A stretch of 64,000 nucleotides of DNA from TMP-86 sp046347195 (GTDB taxonomy: Bacteria; Pseudomonadota; Gammaproteobacteria; Steroidobacterales; Steroidobacteraceae). The DNA lies in contig JAXMGQ010000011.1 in NCBI GenBank assembly GCA_046347195.1, positions 35,031 through 99,030 on the forward strand, written 5' to 3'. Both the position numbers and the translations under genes were made by a program. Positions 20,253-29,711 of the stretch are shown here, piece after piece (position 1 is the stretch's first letter; each line of letters begins with the position of its first letter). The notes under the pieces are model-generated. The model ran no database searches. It was not told the origin of the DNA and was given only the letters and a program-made list of their open reading frames with translations.

Positions 20253-22367
20253 TCACCACACGTGCACGCGCTCGGCCGGCGGCAGGTACAAGGGATCCGT
20301 GGGCTGGATGTCGAATGCCTGGTACCACGCATCCAGGTTGCGCAGCGGGCCGATGACCCGGAAGCGCGATGGGCTGTGCGGGTCGCTCATGACCTGCGTG
20401 CGCAGGCTCTCCTCGCGATCCAGGCTCCGCCAGACCTGCGCCCAGGACAGGAAGAAGCGCTGATCGCCGCTCAGTCCGTCCAGCACCGGCGCCTGCTGGT
20501 CCTTCAACGACAGGTGATACGCAGCGTAGGCCACCGCGAGGCCGTTGAGATCGCCGAGGTTCTCTCCGAGGGTGAGCCGGCCGTTGACCTTGAGGCCCGG
20601 CGCCACCTCGAACTGGTCGAACTGCCTGGCCACCCGATCACCCAGCGCCTTGAAGGCCGCCTCGTCCTGCGGCTGCCACCAGTTGCGCAGCACGCCATGC
20701 TCGTCGGACTTGGCGCCCTGGTCATCGAAGCCGTGGCTCATCTCGTGGCCGATCACCGCACCGATGCCCCCATAATTCACTGCCGCATCGGCCTTGGGGT
20801 CGAAGAACGGCGGCTGCAGAATGGCGGCCGGGAAGACGATCTCGTTGAAGGTGGGGTTGTAGTAGGCGTTCACCGTCTGCGGCGGCAACTCCCACTCGTC
20901 GCGATCGGTGGGCTGGTGCAGGCGCTTGAGCTCGCGTTGCCATTCGAACACCGTGGAGCGCACCAGGTTGCCGAAGGCATCGGCAGGCCTCACCGTGAAG
21001 GCCGAGTAGTCGCGCCACTTGTCGGGATAGGCGATCTTCGGCCGGAAGGTCGCCAGCTTCTTCAGCGCCTGCTGGCGGGTCTGCTCGCTCATCCAACCCG
21101 CCGCCTCGATGCGCTGGCGGTAGGCCGTGCGCAGGTTCTCCACCAGCTCGAGCATCTGCGCCTTGGCGCTGGGCGGGAAGTAGCGCTGCACGTAGATCTG
21201 CCCCACCGCCTCGCCCAGCGAGCCGTTGGTGGCCTGCACGGCCCGCTTCCAGCGATCACGCTGCTGGGGCTGGCCGTTGAGCACCTTGCCGTAGAAGGCG
21301 AAGCGCTCATCATCGAAGGCATGCGGCATGACGGCGGCGTGTGCGACCAGGAAATGGTACTTGAGGTAGGTCTTCCAGCTCGACACCGGCACCTGCGTGA
21401 ACTCGCGCGCCAGCTTCTCGATGGCGTCGACTTCGGCGACCACATATTCCTTCTCGCCCGCAACGCCCGCCGCACCGAGCAGCGACTGCCAGGGGAAGGC
21501 GGGCGCCATCTGGTCCAGCGCGCGGCGCGTGCGCAGGTTGTAGGTCAGGTCACGCTCGCGCTGCTTCTCGATGGGCCAGTGGAGCTGCGCGATCCTCGAC
21601 TCGACGTCGAGCACCTGCTGCGCGGCGTCGTGCGCGGGCGAGACGCCGGCGAGCGAGAGCATGCGCTCGATGTGGGTGAGGTACTGCGCGCGGATGCGCG
21701 CGAACTGCGTGTCGGTGTTGAGGTAGTAGTCACGCTGCGGCAGCCCGAGGCCGCCCTGCCCGATCACCACGATGTAGCGGTCCGGGTTCTTCTCATCGAG
21801 GGTGATGCCGAAATTCACCGGCGAGGCGAGCTGCAGGTCGGGCCGCCCGAGGAGGGTGGCGACCTGGGCATGGGTGCTCGCCGCGTCGATCTCGGCCAGT
21901 GCCGGCTGAGCCGGCCCCAGGGCATCGTGATCGATCTGCGTCGTGTCGAGGAAGGCACGATAGTAGTCACCGATCTTCTGCTCGATCGAGCCCGGGCGCG
22001 CCTGCACCGGGAGGTTCTGGATGATGTCCTGCACCCGCTTCTCCGCCTCGATGACCAGCGGGGTCATCGAGCTCCACTCGGCGCGGTCCGGCGGAATCAC
22101 GTTGGTGGACAGCCAGTGTCCGTTGGCATAGGTGTAGAAGTCCGCACCCGGGCGCACCTTCGGGTCGCGCGCCGTGAGGTCGAGCCCCCAGGGGCCGAAG
22201 TCGGCGCTGGGAGCGGCGGCGGGCGCAGCGGCCGGAGCCGCGGCCGGCGCAACGGGTGACGCAGCGGGCGGATTCGCCGGCGTGTCCGCCGCGGACGCGG
22301 CCTGGATCCCGGACAGTCCGAGGACGAGGCAGGCGGCGAGGCCGGCAGGAAACGGGAGTCGGATCAT
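20253..22367 (-). CDS. M13 family metallopeptidase (neprilysin-like), exported
   Basis: A 704-residue zinc peptidase. The start MIRLPFPAGLAACLV is chosen because GAAGG lies nine bases upstream. A signal peptide ends near ASA (about residue 27), followed by an Ala/Pro-rich linker. The gluzincin motif HEMSH (541-545) and the third zinc ligand Glu602 in GENLGD are present, as is the M13 substrate-binding NAYYNP. The protein should act in the periplasm or at the surface, degrading peptides. It is transcribed alone; 91 bases separate it from the dehydratase stop upstream. Confidence 0.93.
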   Translation of the reverse strand: MIRLPFPAGLAACLVLGLSGIQAASAADTPANPPAASPVAPAAAPAAAPAAAPSADFGPWGLDLTARDPKVRPGADFYTYANGHWLSTNVIPPDRAEWSSMTPLVIEAEKRVQDIIQNLPVQARPGSIEQKIGDYYRAFLDTTQIDHDALGPAQPALAEIDAASTHAQVATLLGRPDLQLASPVNFGITLDEKNPDRYIVVIGQGGLGLPQRDYYLNTDTQFARIRAQYLTHIERMLSLAGVSPAHDAAQQVLDVESRIAQLHWPIEKQRERDLTYNLRTRRALDQMAPAFPWQSLLGAAGVAGEKEYVVAEVDAIEKLAREFTQVPVSSWKTYLKYHFLVAHAAVMPHAFDDERFAFYGKVLNGQPQQRDRWKRAVQATNGSLGEAVGQIYVQRYFPPSAKAQMLELVENLRTAYRQRIEAAGWMSEQTRQQALKKLATFRPKIAYPDKWRDYSAFTVRPADAFGNLVRSTVFEWQRELKRLHQPTDRDEWELPPQTVNAYYNPTFNEIVFPAAILQPPFFDPKADAAVNYGGIGAVIGHEMSHGFDDQGAKSDEHGVLRNWWQPQDEAAFKALGDRVARQFDQFEVAPGLKVNGRLTLGENLGDLNGLAVAYAAYHLSLKDQQAPVLDGLSGDQRFFLSWAQVWRSLDREESLRTQVMSDPHSPSRFRVIGPLRNLDAWYQAFDIQPTDPLYLPPAERVHVW

Positions 22368-22458
22368 GGAGGACATCCTTCGCATCGGTGCTGCTTCCGT
22401 GAATGAGCGCGGAACTGTAGTGGGGTCCGCCCTCGCGCGCAATCGGACCAAAGGCAAC

Positions 22459-23427
22459 TCAGGCATGGGATGCGGCCTGCCAGGGAAGCCTGTCCAGGTC
22501 GAGGTTGCCGCCGGTGAGCACGATGCCGATGCGCGAGCCCGCGCGGAGCGAGGTCATCTTGTCGAGCGCGGCGAACCCCACGCAACCGGAAGGTTCCACC
22601 ACGAGCTTCAGCACCGACCAGATCCGGCGCATGGCAGCGATGATGCCCGCATCGTTGACCGTGACGATGTCATCGACGTAACGCATGATCTGCGGCAGGG
22701 TGAGATGCCCGACGGTGGCGAGCAGGCCATCGGCGATGCTGCGCGGCTCCGGACAGGGGATGACGCGGCCCGCGCGAAAGGACAGCACCGCATCATCCGC
22801 GCCCGCGGGCTCCGCGCCGATGACCAGCAGCCGCGGGTTCAGCGCCTTGGCCGCCACCGCGATGCCGGCGAGATGACCGCCACCGCCTATCGGGCAGACG
22901 AGCGCCTCGAGATCGGGCACCTGTTCGAGGAACTCGAGCGCCGTGGTGCCCTGTCCCGCCATCACCCGGTGATCATCATACGGGTGCACCATCACGGCGC
23001 CGGTCCGCCGCTGCAGTTCGGCCGCGGCCGCCTCCCGCGCCGCCTGTCCGGGTTCGCACAGCGTGATCTGTCCGCCGTAGCGGCGCACCGCCTCCTGCTT
23101 GGCCAGCGGCGAGTTTCGCGGCATGACGATGTGCGCGGGAATGCCCCGCAGCGATGCCGCACGTGCAAGCGCGGCGGCATGGTTGCCCGAGGAATGCGTC
23201 AGCACGCCGCGCGCGGCTTGCGCCGCCCCCAGCTCCAGCACCGCGTTGGTCGCGCCGCGCGCCTTGAACGCGCCGGTCTTCTGCAGGTTCTCGCATTTGA
23301 ACGACACCGTGAATCCGCATTCGGCATCCAGCGTGCGGCTGCTCATCACCGGTGTCTCGTGCACATGGTCCGCGATGCGACGGCGCGCGGCACGGATCAG
23401 CGTCAGTGTCAGGGGATCCTGGCTCAT
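22459..23427 (-). CDS. PLP-dependent threonine/serine dehydratase or serine racemase-like enzyme
   Basis: A 322-residue fold-type II PLP enzyme. Lys55 (KTGAFKARGA) forms the Schiff base, SSGNHA (79-84) is the Asn loop, and GGGG (181-184) binds the phosphate. The single-domain length without an ACT regulatory domain fits catabolic threonine dehydratase or serine racemase rather than IlvA. It would deaminate L-Thr/L-Ser or racemise serine in the cytoplasm. Its ATG overlaps the stop of the upstream rhomboid gene, so the two are coupled. Confidence 0.88.
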   Translation of the reverse strand: MSQDPLTLTLIRAARRRIADHVHETPVMSSRTLDAECGFTVSFKCENLQKTGAFKARGATNAVLELGAAQAARGVLTHSSGNHAAALARAASLRGIPAHIVMPRNSPLAKQEAVRRYGGQITLCEPGQAAREAAAAELQRRTGAVMVHPYDDHRVMAGQGTTALEFLEQVPDLEALVCPIGGGGHLAGIAVAAKALNPRLLVIGAEPAGADDAVLSFRAGRVIPCPEPRSIADGLLATVGHLTLPQIMRYVDDIVTVNDAGIIAAMRRIWSVLKLVVEPSGCVGFAALDKMTSLRAGSRIGIVLTGGNLDLDRLPWQAASHA

Positions 23428-24044
23428 GCACCCTCCTGTATGTCGAAGCCGAGCATGCCGGCCAGCTGCCGATAGGCGAACGGATCCGTGACGGCCACGA
23501 ACACGAGTCCGGTGATGGCCCCGGCGATGTGCGCATCATGGTTCACCCGCCCGCCTCCACGCCGCGAGGAGTACAGGCTGTAGGCCAGGTAGCCGATGGC
23601 GAACAGGGGCGCCGGGATGGGAACCGGCAAGGGCAGGATGAACAGCCGCTGGTGCGGAAAATACACGATGGCCGCGAACAACACCGCGAGGATCGCTCCC
23701 GAGGCGCCGAGCGAGGCGTAATCGGGATCATTGCGATGCTTGTAAACAGTACCCAGGTTCGCGAGCACGAGACCGGCGAAGTACAGCGCCAGGAACCTGG
23801 CCGTGCCCACCGTCCGCTCCATGGCGAAGGCAAAGAACCAGAAGGTCAGGAGGTTGAACAGCAGGTGCTGCACGTCCGCGTGCACGAAGCCGCTGCTGAC
23901 CAGGCGGTCGTACTGGCGCTCCCGCACCACGCGGTAGGGACGCAGGATGCAGCGCTGGATGATACCCGGCGAACCGAACAGCCCCGCCAGGCTCAAGGCA
24001 AGGGTCACCACGAACAGGATGGCCGCGCCGCTCATGGAGCGCAT
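23424..24044 (-). CDS. Rhomboid family intramembrane serine protease
   Basis: About 206 residues with six predicted membrane helices. GASGA holds the catalytic Ser115, and His172 in NHDAHIAGAITG completes the dyad. SSGFVHADVQHLLFNLLTFW is the conserved rhomboid region with the HxxxN-type pattern. The open frame continues upstream to 24599 but that part lacks membrane character; starts at 24044 or 24035 are plausible and neither has a clear ribosome site. It cleaves transmembrane helices of unknown partners and is translated with the PLP dehydratase downstream. Confidence 0.85.
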   Translation of the reverse strand: MRSMSGAAILFVVTLALSLAGLFGSPGIIQRCILRPYRVVRERQYDRLVSSGFVHADVQHLLFNLLTFWFFAFAMERTVGTARFLALYFAGLVLANLGTVYKHRNDPDYASLGASGAILAVLFAAIVYFPHQRLFILPLPVPIPAPLFAIGYLAYSLYSSRRGGGRVNHDAHIAGAITGLVFVAVTDPFAYRQLAGMLGFDIQEGA

Positions 24045-24116
24045 GATAACGCGGTGCTTCGTGCCGGCGAACCGGATTCCTGCTAGCATGACCGCTCTTT
24101 CGTGAGGGGTTGAAAG

Positions 24117-24437
24117 GTGTTCCGCCACTGGCATCGACTGCGGTCGGTCCTGTTCCTCGCCATCGCGCTGCAGTTCGCGCAGGTGGGAGCGATGGCGCAC
24201 GCCCTCTCGCACGATCCCTCGCGGCTGCGCCTGCCGGACCGCGTTGCCCTGCATGCGAGCCTCTGTGGTGAGTGCGCCACGTTCGGCGCCGTGCTCACGC
24301 CCGGCGCCGCGCCTTCCATGGTGGAGGCCCGTGCCGCGGCGCCGACGGCCACGCCCGTAGCCTCTCCCGCCTGCGCCTGCATTTCCTCCAGCGCGCGCCA
24401 TCACTTCGAAGCCCAGGGACCCCCCGCGCCCGCCTGA
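24117..24437 (+). CDS. Small exported protein with Cys and His motifs, heading a metal-uptake locus
   Basis: About 106 residues starting at a GTG with GAAAG just upstream. The N-terminus (MFRHWHRLRSVLFLAIALQF) is a signal peptide or membrane anchor. The mature part has HALSHD, CGEC and a CAC pair followed by RHH near the end. I do not recognise a named family with certainty; a DUF2946-like small protein is one possibility. Cys and His clusters upstream of a metal ABC transporter suggest metal binding (inference). It may be cotranscribed with the outer-membrane protein 58 bases downstream. Confidence 0.6.
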   Translation: MFRHWHRLRSVLFLAIALQFAQVGAMAHALSHDPSRLRLPDRVALHASLCGECATFGAVLTPGAAPSMVEARAAAPTATPVASPACACISSSARHHFEAQGPPAPA

Positions 24438-24495
24438 TCGTGTCGGAGCCTGCGATGACTCGCGGGTGTTCTTGCATGCAGGTAGGAGCAGGACC

Positions 24496-25905
24496 ATGCG
24501 AAAGATTCCTGGCGGCGCGAAGCTCGCCGCCCTCCTGATGATGATGATGCAGGCAGTGGCCCCAGGGTCCGCCCAGGCGGACGAACTGTCGGACCTCAAG
24601 GCCGATGTGGCGGCGATGAAGGCCGCCTATGCACAGAAGATCGCGGCGCTGGAGTCACGGATCCAGCAACTCGAGACGCAGGCCTCGGCTGCCGCGGCGC
24701 TCGCCCAGGCGCCGGCGCCGGAAGCCGCGGCACCGCCGCCACCACCGCCTGCCGGCGGCGGCGGCCAGACGGCGTTCAACCCGGCGGTGTCGGTGATCCT
24801 CGCCGGCAACTACAGCAACCTGTCGCAGGACCCTGGCACCTACCGCATCGCCGGCTTCATGACCAGCCCGGAGATCGGCCCCGGCGAGCGCAGCTTCAAC
24901 CTGGGTGAATCCGAGCTCACCTTCGCGGCGAACGTCGACCCGTACTTCTTCGCGAACCTCACGGCCTCCATCGGGGCCGATGATTCCATCCACGCGGAGG
25001 AAGCCTACTTCAAGACGCTCTCCCTGCCCGCGGGTCTCCTGCTCAAGGGAGGGCGATTCTTCTCCGGCATCGGCTATCTCAACGAGATCCACGCGCATGC
25101 CTGGGACTTCATCGACCAGCCGCTGGTGTACCAGGCCTTCCTCGGCGGACAGTACGCCACCGATGGCGCGCAGCTCAAGTGGATCGCGCCCACGGACCTC
25201 CTGCTCGAGTTCGGCGCCGAGACCGGCAACGGCCGCGCGTTCCCGGGCACGGGGCGCAATGCCAACGGCATGAATGCCACCGCCCTGTTCGTGCACGCCG
25301 GGAGCGATCTGGGCGATGCGGCGAGCTGGCGCGCCGGGGTTTCCTGGCTGGACCAGCGCGCCCGGGATCGGGCCTTCGACAGCGTCGATGCCAGTGGCGC
25401 CAGTGTCGTGGATGCCTTCAGCGGCCGCTCACGACTGTGGGGAGCGGACTTCATCCTCAAGTGGGCGCCCCACGGCGACAGCACGCTGCGCTCCTTCAAG
25501 TTCCAGGCCGAGTACCTGCAGCGGCGCGAGACCGGCTCGCTCGCCTTCGACACGCTGGGGGCGGACCTCATCGGCGACTATCGCAGCACGCAGTCAGGCT
25601 GGTATGCGCAGGCGGTCTACCAGTTCCGGCAGCGCTGGCGTGCCGGCCTGCGCTATGACTCGCTGCACAGCGGGGATCCCGACATCGGACTCATCGCCTC
25701 GAGGCGGCTCGTCGCGGACGAATTCACGGATCTTTCGCGCGCCAGCCCCGACCGGCTCAGCCTCATGCTGGACTACAGCCTCAGCGAGTTCTCGCGGCTG
25801 CGCTTGCAGTACGCCTACGACGAGGCGCGGCGCGCCGAGCGCGACCACCAAGTCTTCCTGCAATACCTGTACAGCATCGGCGCGCATGGCGCGCACAAGT
25901 TCTGA
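24496..25905 (+). CDS. Outer-membrane beta-barrel protein of a metal-uptake locus
   Basis: A 469-residue protein. The start MRKIPGGAKLAAL follows AGGAGCAGG. A signal peptide ends at AQA (residue 28). A short coiled coil (DELSDLKADVAAMKAAYAQK) comes next, then an Ala/Pro-rich linker with a Pro6 run, then a porin-like barrel of alternating strands (NLGESELTFAANVDPYFFAN) ending in a penultimate-Lys Phe (HKF), the usual BAM-recognised C-terminal Phe. No plug domain is present, so it is a porin-type channel rather than a TonB receptor. Eleven bases separate it from the metal-binding protein gene, implying transport of the same ion across the outer membrane. Confidence 0.78.
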   Translation: MRKIPGGAKLAALLMMMMQAVAPGSAQADELSDLKADVAAMKAAYAQKIAALESRIQQLETQASAAAALAQAPAPEAAAPPPPPPAGGGGQTAFNPAVSVILAGNYSNLSQDPGTYRIAGFMTSPEIGPGERSFNLGESELTFAANVDPYFFANLTASIGADDSIHAEEAYFKTLSLPAGLLLKGGRFFSGIGYLNEIHAHAWDFIDQPLVYQAFLGGQYATDGAQLKWIAPTDLLLEFGAETGNGRAFPGTGRNANGMNATALFVHAGSDLGDAASWRAGVSWLDQRARDRAFDSVDASGASVVDAFSGRSRLWGADFILKWAPHGDSTLRSFKFQAEYLQRRETGSLAFDTLGADLIGDYRSTQSGWYAQAVYQFRQRWRAGLRYDSLHSGDPDIGLIASRRLVADEFTDLSRASPDRLSLMLDYSLSEFSRLRLQYAYDEARRAERDHQVFLQYLYSIGAHGAHKF

Positions 25906-25916
25906 AGGAGTTTCCC

Positions 25917-26822
25917 ATGCGCAAACTGATCCTGAATCTCGCGGCCCTCGCCCTGGCGATGTTCGCCCTGCCCGCGAACGCCGCGCTCAAGGTGCTCGCC
26001 ACCACGCCCGAGTGGGCCTCCCTCACGCAGGAGCTGGGTGGAGACAAGGTGGACGTGTATGCCGCCACCAGCGCATTCCAGGACGCGCATCGCGTCGAGG
26101 CCAAGCCCAGCCTCGTGGCCCGCGCGCGAAATGCCGCGCTGGTGGTCGCCACCGGCGCGCAGCTCGAGATCGGCTGGCTGCCGGTGCTGTTGCAGGAGTC
26201 CGGCAACCCGCGCATCCAGCCGGGCGGCCTGGGCTACTTCGAGGCCACCTCGGCGCTCAGGTTGCTGGAAGTCCCGACCAGCGTGGATCGCGCGCTGGGC
26301 GACATCCACCCGCTGGGCAATCCACACGCGCACCTCGACCCGCACAATGTCGCACTCGTCGCCAAGGCCCTGAGCGCCCGCCTCGCCCAGATCGACGGCG
26401 CCAATGCCGCCTACTATGCGCAACGGGGCGCGGACTTCGCCTCGCGCTGGCAGGCGGCGATCACCCGCTGGGAGGCAGAGGCCGCGCCATTGAAGGGCGT
26501 GCCGGTGGTGGTCATCCATCGCGACCAGGCCTATCTGTGCCACTGGCTGGGGTTGACGGAACTCGCCGCCATCGAGCCCAAACCCGGCGTGCCGCCCACG
26601 GCCGGGTATCTCGCTCAGCTCGTGGTCAAGCTCGGCTCATCGCCCCCGAAGATGATCCTGCGCAATGCCTACAACGACTCGAAGGCGGTGGACTGGCTGT
26701 CCGAACGCGTGCACGCGCCGGTGGTGCTGCTGCCCTACACCGTCGGCGGCACGCCCGAGGCGAAGGACCTGTTCAGCCTGTTCGACGATACGTTGAACCG
26801 GCTGCTGGCGGCGGCGAAATGA
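25917..26822 (+). CDS. Metal ABC transporter substrate-binding protein (ZnuA/TroA-like)
   Basis: A 301-residue periplasmic cluster A-I binding protein with a 22-residue signal peptide ending PANA. Candidate metal ligands follow the family order: His58 (FQDAHRVEAKPS), the cluster in GNPHAHLDPHN (His137/139) and His201 (VIHRDQAYLCHW). The His-rich loop typical of ZnuA is absent. Zinc or manganese is the likely ligand. GAAGGAG precedes the ATG. Its stop overlaps the permease start (ATGA). Confidence 0.85.
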   Translation: MRKLILNLAALALAMFALPANAALKVLATTPEWASLTQELGGDKVDVYAATSAFQDAHRVEAKPSLVARARNAALVVATGAQLEIGWLPVLLQESGNPRIQPGGLGYFEATSALRLLEVPTSVDRALGDIHPLGNPHAHLDPHNVALVAKALSARLAQIDGANAAYYAQRGADFASRWQAAITRWEAEAAPLKGVPVVVIHRDQAYLCHWLGLTELAAIEPKPGVPPTAGYLAQLVVKLGSSPPKMILRNAYNDSKAVDWLSERVHAPVVLLPYTVGGTPEAKDLFSLFDDTLNRLLAAAK

Positions 26823-27610
26823 GCGCGCTGGTCGACTCGTTCGGCATCCTCTGGCCGGCGCTGATCGCCGGGATCCTCGTGTCGCTGTCGCACGTGCCCA
26901 TGGGCCAGCAGGTGCTGGCCCGCGGCATCGTGTTCATCGACCTCGCCATCGCGCAGGTCGCAGGACTGGGCGTGATCATCGCGCATGCCTTCGGGTTCGA
27001 GACGCTGGGCTGGGGCACGCAGGTGGCCGCGGTGGCGGCAGCGCTCCTGGGTGCGCTGCTGCTCACCTACACCGAGCGGCGCCGGCCCGAGGTGCAGGAG
27101 GCCATCATCGGCGTGCTGTTCGTGCTCGCCTCCACCGCGCAGATCCTGCTGCTGGCGAATGACCCGCATGGCGGGGAGGACCTGAAGGACCTGCTGGCCG
27201 GGCAGATCCTGTGGGTGTCACCCGCACAGCTCTGGCGGGCCGGCGCGCTCACGGCGCTGTTCCTGCTGGCCTGGTTCACCGTGCGCGAACGCCTCGGCCG
27301 CGTCGGCTTCTACGTGATGTTCGCCGTCATGGTCACCGTGTCGGTGCAGATGGTGGGCGTGTACCTCGTGTTCACCAGCCTCATCGTACCGGCGCTCGCG
27401 ACTTACCGGCTCGCACCGAAGCGCCAGTTGCCGGCGGGCCTCGTGCTGGCCTTCGTCAGCTACGCCGTGGGGCTCGCGCTCTCGAGCGTGCTGGACCTGC
27501 CCTCGAGCGCGGTGGTGGTGTGGGCGCTGGCGGTGTTCGGACTCATCCTGCACCTGGTCGGTCCTCGGGGAAGCCCGCCTCCCGTGCCGCACGCACCCGC
27601 AGGATCATGA
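26819..27610 (+). CDS. Metal ABC transporter permease (ZnuB/TroC-like)
   Basis: A 263-residue inner-membrane protein with about eight hydrophobic helices. GQQVLARGIVFIDLAIAQVAGLG corresponds to the conserved early segment of the ZnuB family, and YLVFTSLIVPALAT to a later one. It should form the membrane channel for the upstream binding protein. No ATPase gene is adjacent; the window continues with a convergent lipoprotein, so the ZnuC-like partner must lie elsewhere or be shared. Confidence 0.88.
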   Translation: MSALVDSFGILWPALIAGILVSLSHVPMGQQVLARGIVFIDLAIAQVAGLGVIIAHAFGFETLGWGTQVAAVAAALLGALLLTYTERRRPEVQEAIIGVLFVLASTAQILLLANDPHGGEDLKDLLAGQILWVSPAQLWRAGALTALFLLAWFTVRERLGRVGFYVMFAVMVTVSVQMVGVYLVFTSLIVPALATYRLAPKRQLPAGLVLAFVSYAVGLALSSVLDLPSSAVVVWALAVFGLILHLVGPRGSPPPVPHAPAGS

Positions 27611-27639
27611 CGGCCTGGAGATCAGGGTCCGGCACGCGG

Positions 27640-29658
27640 CTACTGCAACTGCCAGCCCACCAGCGAGTTGCCAGCCGGGAAGATCAGCATGTCCTCGCCC
27701 GCCGCGGGGCCTGAAGGCGGCTGGGGCCCGCCGTTTTCGCTGTCGATGCTGAGTGGGAGCGGTGCGGTTCCCGACCAGAGTTCCACACCGGTTGCAACAT
27801 CCACTCCGAAGACCTTGCCGCTCGATGACCCGACGAACACGGTGTCGTTGACGACCACCGGTGCCGTGACCAGGTTGCCATCGCCGGTGTAGGTCCAGGT
27901 CTGCACCCGATCACTCAGGCGGGTCGATGACAAGGTGCCCGCGTTGAGCGCGATCAAGGCGGTGGCGGTGATGGCCGGAGCCCGGGCCGAGCCGAGAGAC
28001 ACCGAGTAGTTGCCGGTGATGGCGTCGAACAGGTCTATCGAGGTTCCCGAGCGGCCGAACACGGTGCCATCCCTGACGCTGGGGGTGTAGCCAAACGAGG
28101 GACTGCAGGTGCTTTGGGACTGCCATTGCCTCGTGCCGTCGGCCGGATCGAAGGCGCTGACGAAGCAGGACGAACCCTCGGTGTAGACGCCCTCGGACGA
28201 GACGGCAGGGGACGAGAATTCCGTCGAAGCGCCCATGCCGTTCGTCCAGAGGATGGATCCACTGGACTCATCGAGCGCCGACAATCCGCCGTCACCGTTG
28301 ATGAAGACCATGCCACCGTAGGCGTTCGGGGAGCCTTCATACCAGTTTCCGGACAGCTGGGTGTTCCACAACGCGCCGCCGTCGGCGGCATTGAAGGCGC
28401 TCACCACGCCATTGAACATCAGCACGAACACCCGGCCGTTTTCGTAGGTCAGTCCCGACCCGAAGTACACACCTGCGATCGAAACGGGGCCCCACAATTT
28501 CGCGCCGCTGTGGGCGTCCAGGGCATACAGCCGATTTCCGTACGAGCCGTCGGGATTGGCCGTGGTCACGAACACCGTGCCGTTGGCGATCAGCGGATAG
28601 GAGACGGGAGCGCCAAGGTCCACGGTCCAGTTGGGCGATGAAGCACCCGGATGCTGGATGCCGTTCGTGGTGATCAACACGCCGTCATGCCTTTCCGTCA
28701 TTCGGTAGGCGGTTGCGGCTGGCGCGGTGATCGCCGGACCCACGGTCAGCGAGGTATCCGCCGCAGCGGATGCCGCCGCATTGGAACACTCCAGATGATA
28801 GTTGAGCGTTCCCGTGCTGGAAGCCGTGAACGTCCGGAATCCGGAAGTGGTGAGAGTGCCGCTCCAGTCCCCGGAAGCGGTGCAGGCCGATGCATACTGG
28901 CTTCGCCACCGGACCGTCGCCGACTTTCCAAGGGCAACGGTGGCCGGGAACGAGGTGAGGGTCACGGCAGGCGCCGCCGCGGCCACCACCACACTGGCTT
29001 CAGCCGGCAGGCCGGGATCGGAGCAACGGATCGTGTACGTGTGGTTGCCCACCGTGGTTGGCGTGACGGCCTGCGACCCGGCGCTCGGCAGGGTGCCGCT
29101 CCAGTCGCCCGATGCGATACACGAGTTGGCGTGCGTGGAACTCCACGTCAGCGTCACCGGAATTCCCGCGCCCGTGGTCATGGTGTCGGCCGACAGGCTG
29201 ACCGTGGCCGATACGCTGACGGTATACGTGACCGGTATGCTGATCGTGGAGCCGGCCTGCAACGTCGTGCAATTGGCGTCGGTGCAGATCGCCGTCTGCA
29301 CCGTGTCGGTGTAGGTGCCAGGACCGATGACGCTGGGATCCTTGAAGCTGACCGTCAGGATCAGTTGCATCCCGGATTCCGTCATCGAAAGCCCGGTGAT
29401 CGCGTTGTTGGTGGAACTCGCCCCCACGTAGGTGCCATTCGCAGAGGCGTTGTGGACGGTGATGGTGATCTGGCCGGTCGGCGAGCCGCTGGTGGCGGCA
29501 TCCGCCGTCACCGTCAGGCTGGCGGGCTGCACGGACAGGCTCGCGGGGGGTGGTCCGCCGCCGCCGCCGCCCCCACCACCGCCACCACAGGCCGACAGAA
29601 GCGTGGCTGCCAGGAGCAGCAGGCAACGAATGCTCGATGAGATGAATGGGGCTCGCAT
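27640..29658 (-). CDS. Large lipoprotein with duplicated Cys-containing domain and PQQ-like beta-propeller
   Basis: 672 residues. The signal peptide ends in the lipobox LLSAC (Cys24), followed by a run of eleven Gly and three Pro, a flexible tether. Residues ~40-150 form a beta-sandwich-like region. Two similar units follow (NSCIASGDWSGTLPSAG and SACTASGDWSGTLTTSG), each with two Cys and ending in TYTIRCSD or NYHLECSN. From ~330 onward, repeated blades such as RLYALDAHSGAKLWG and VFGVDVATGVELWSG mark a PQQ/WD-like propeller. There is no PQQ-enzyme catalytic motif, so scaffold or binding is more likely than dehydrogenase activity. AGGGAGGAGGT precedes the ATG. Confidence 0.82.
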   Translation of the reverse strand: MRAPFISSSIRCLLLLAATLLSACGGGGGGGGGGGPPPASLSVQPASLTVTADAATSGSPTGQITITVHNASANGTYVGASSTNNAITGLSMTESGMQLILTVSFKDPSVIGPGTYTDTVQTAICTDANCTTLQAGSTISIPVTYTVSVSATVSLSADTMTTGAGIPVTLTWSSTHANSCIASGDWSGTLPSAGSQAVTPTTVGNHTYTIRCSDPGLPAEASVVVAAAAPAVTLTSFPATVALGKSATVRWRSQYASACTASGDWSGTLTTSGFRTFTASSTGTLNYHLECSNAAASAAADTSLTVGPAITAPAATAYRMTERHDGVLITTNGIQHPGASSPNWTVDLGAPVSYPLIANGTVFVTTANPDGSYGNRLYALDAHSGAKLWGPVSIAGVYFGSGLTYENGRVFVLMFNGVVSAFNAADGGALWNTQLSGNWYEGSPNAYGGMVFINGDGGLSALDESSGSILWTNGMGASTEFSSPAVSSEGVYTEGSSCFVSAFDPADGTRQWQSQSTCSPSFGYTPSVRDGTVFGRSGTSIDLFDAITGNYSVSLGSARAPAITATALIALNAGTLSSTRLSDRVQTWTYTGDGNLVTAPVVVNDTVFVGSSSGKVFGVDVATGVELWSGTAPLPLSIDSENGGPQPPSGPAAGEDMLIFPAGNSLVGWQLQ

Positions 29659-29711
29659 GACCTCCTCCCTGGAGGCGACCGTGATCTTCTTGTTCCGACC
29701 AGGATCAAGTA

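Noticed and set aside
19797..22259. Plus-strand 820-codon open frame opposite the M13 peptidase
   Set aside because: The minus strand encodes a complete peptidase with HEMSH and signal peptide; the other frame has no motif.
25274..27610. Apparent 778-codon fusion ending in the metal permease
   Set aside because: The first 500 codons are an out-of-frame reading of the barrel and binding-protein genes; the real permease starts at 26819.
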